Of a DNA stretch of 64,000 nucleotides, positions 63,198 through 64,000 are shown in pieces. Position numbers and translations under genes: made by a program. Positions within the stretch are counted from its first letter, which is position 1. Each line of letters starts with the position of its first letter. The stretch is from Desmodus rotundus (Eukaryota; Chordata; Mammalia; Chiroptera; Phyllostomidae). The stretch is taken from positions 88,800,797-88,864,796 of the forward strand of contig NC_071392.1 in NCBI RefSeq assembly GCF_022682495.2, read 5' to 3'. Under the pieces are notes generated by a model. That model was not told the DNA's origin. It did no database searches and saw nothing but the letters and a program-made list of their open reading frames with translations.

Positions 63198-64000
63198 TTA
63201 TTTATGTGTGTTGTTAAATATTCTTATTCCCCATGATTCAGCAGGAATGAAAACTCTGAATAATGTGAAGTTTACAAAACTAACACTCTATCATTTCCTG
63301 CATGTTAGCTCCATGATTTCAGCTGAAAGTGCGTTTCCTTCCTTTCATGAACCTAAAAGGACTCAGTCTGATACATTGTCCAGAGGATTTTGCTTTTAAA
63401 TTACCCACATTTTCAACCTCCCTCTCGGCAGGTCCACTCACCAACCTCCATGGTGCCCTTGGGCACTTCCCCATGTCCACGGCGCGTATGGACCTGCCCT
63501 GACCGGCAGGTTCTCCGCCCCCCTTTCTCTGTGCTCATTGCCAACAGGCAGCTCTGGTCTCAGCTCCGGACTCACTCTGGGCACCCCTGGCCCGAGGAAC
63601 TTCACTCTCCTAAACAACCAAGCCTGCTGGGTTTGGGGCTGACCTCAAATCTTTTTAATCAGCCCATTTTATAGATCAGCCTGGCTTTGAACTCATTCAC
63701 ATATTTCTACTTCCATCAACTGCAATTGATTGTAATAGTGGTTTATTTAGATAAGTGGTATTTAACTTTTTTTCTCTAATTAAAACCAAATCCCAAGGAA
63801 GTGGAAATGATTAGGGCCTACTGAGCTCTCTGTACGCCATCCCTTGCTTGGCATTTTAAATGTATTATCTCTGTTCCCATGAGCCCTGGGCACGTCATAT
63901 AGCAAAATGTTTAGCTCAGCCTGAAGGTGTTCTCCACTGAACTCTTACAAGTGATGAGTCCTCTAAATATAACACGACTTCTAATCTATTCCAGTTCCAT

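Overview
The window is a piece of a mammalian genome, almost certainly from a bat. It carries at least eight copies of a tRNA-derived SINE of the Ves type, which is specific to bats. Their heads read like the 'ccctggctggtgtggctcag' class and their tails are CT-rich followed by A-rich. It also carries two bat-type LINE-1 3' ends. The SINE style fits a yangochiropteran bat; the family cannot be resolved here. Nothing prokaryotic, viral or plasmid-like is present, and almost every open reading frame is chance intronic sequence.

The whole window lies inside one gene on the + strand, CNTNAP2 (CASPR2, contactin-associated protein 2). Three consecutive coding exons are visible at 28172-28342, 44907-45125 and 57063-57299. 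All have consensus splice sites, all are multiples of three (171, 219 and 237 bases), and all junctions are in phase 1. Joined, they give 209 codons covering the third laminin-G-like domain and the second EGF-like domain of this neuronal cell-adhesion protein. CASPR2 clusters Kv1 channels at the juxtaparanode of myelinated axons and acts in cortical circuit development. In human numbering as I recall it, this is about residues 795-1003.

Layout: 1-28171 is the 3' part of a long intron; 28343-44906 is a complete 16.6-kb intron; 45126-57062 is a complete 11.9-kb intron; 57300-64000 is the 5' part of the next intron. The neighbouring exons (before 28172 and after 57299) are not in the window.

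The introns hold young bat SINEs (several with clear target-site duplications), L1 fragments, ancient MIR, L2 and hAT-type fragments, a probable solo LTR on the minus strand, microsatellites, an eight-copy 12-base minisatellite (47281-47376), and several CpG-dense patches inside otherwise CpG-poor intron (chiefly 9604-9972 and 10681-10985). I found no undescribed gene system. The best leads are the CpG-dense patches, a cluster of amino-acid changes in the first exon, inverted SINE pairs that could fold in the pre-mRNA, and a few unexplained non-repeat blocks. Repeat boundaries are by eye and approximate, and comparisons with human protein or repeat consensus are from memory.
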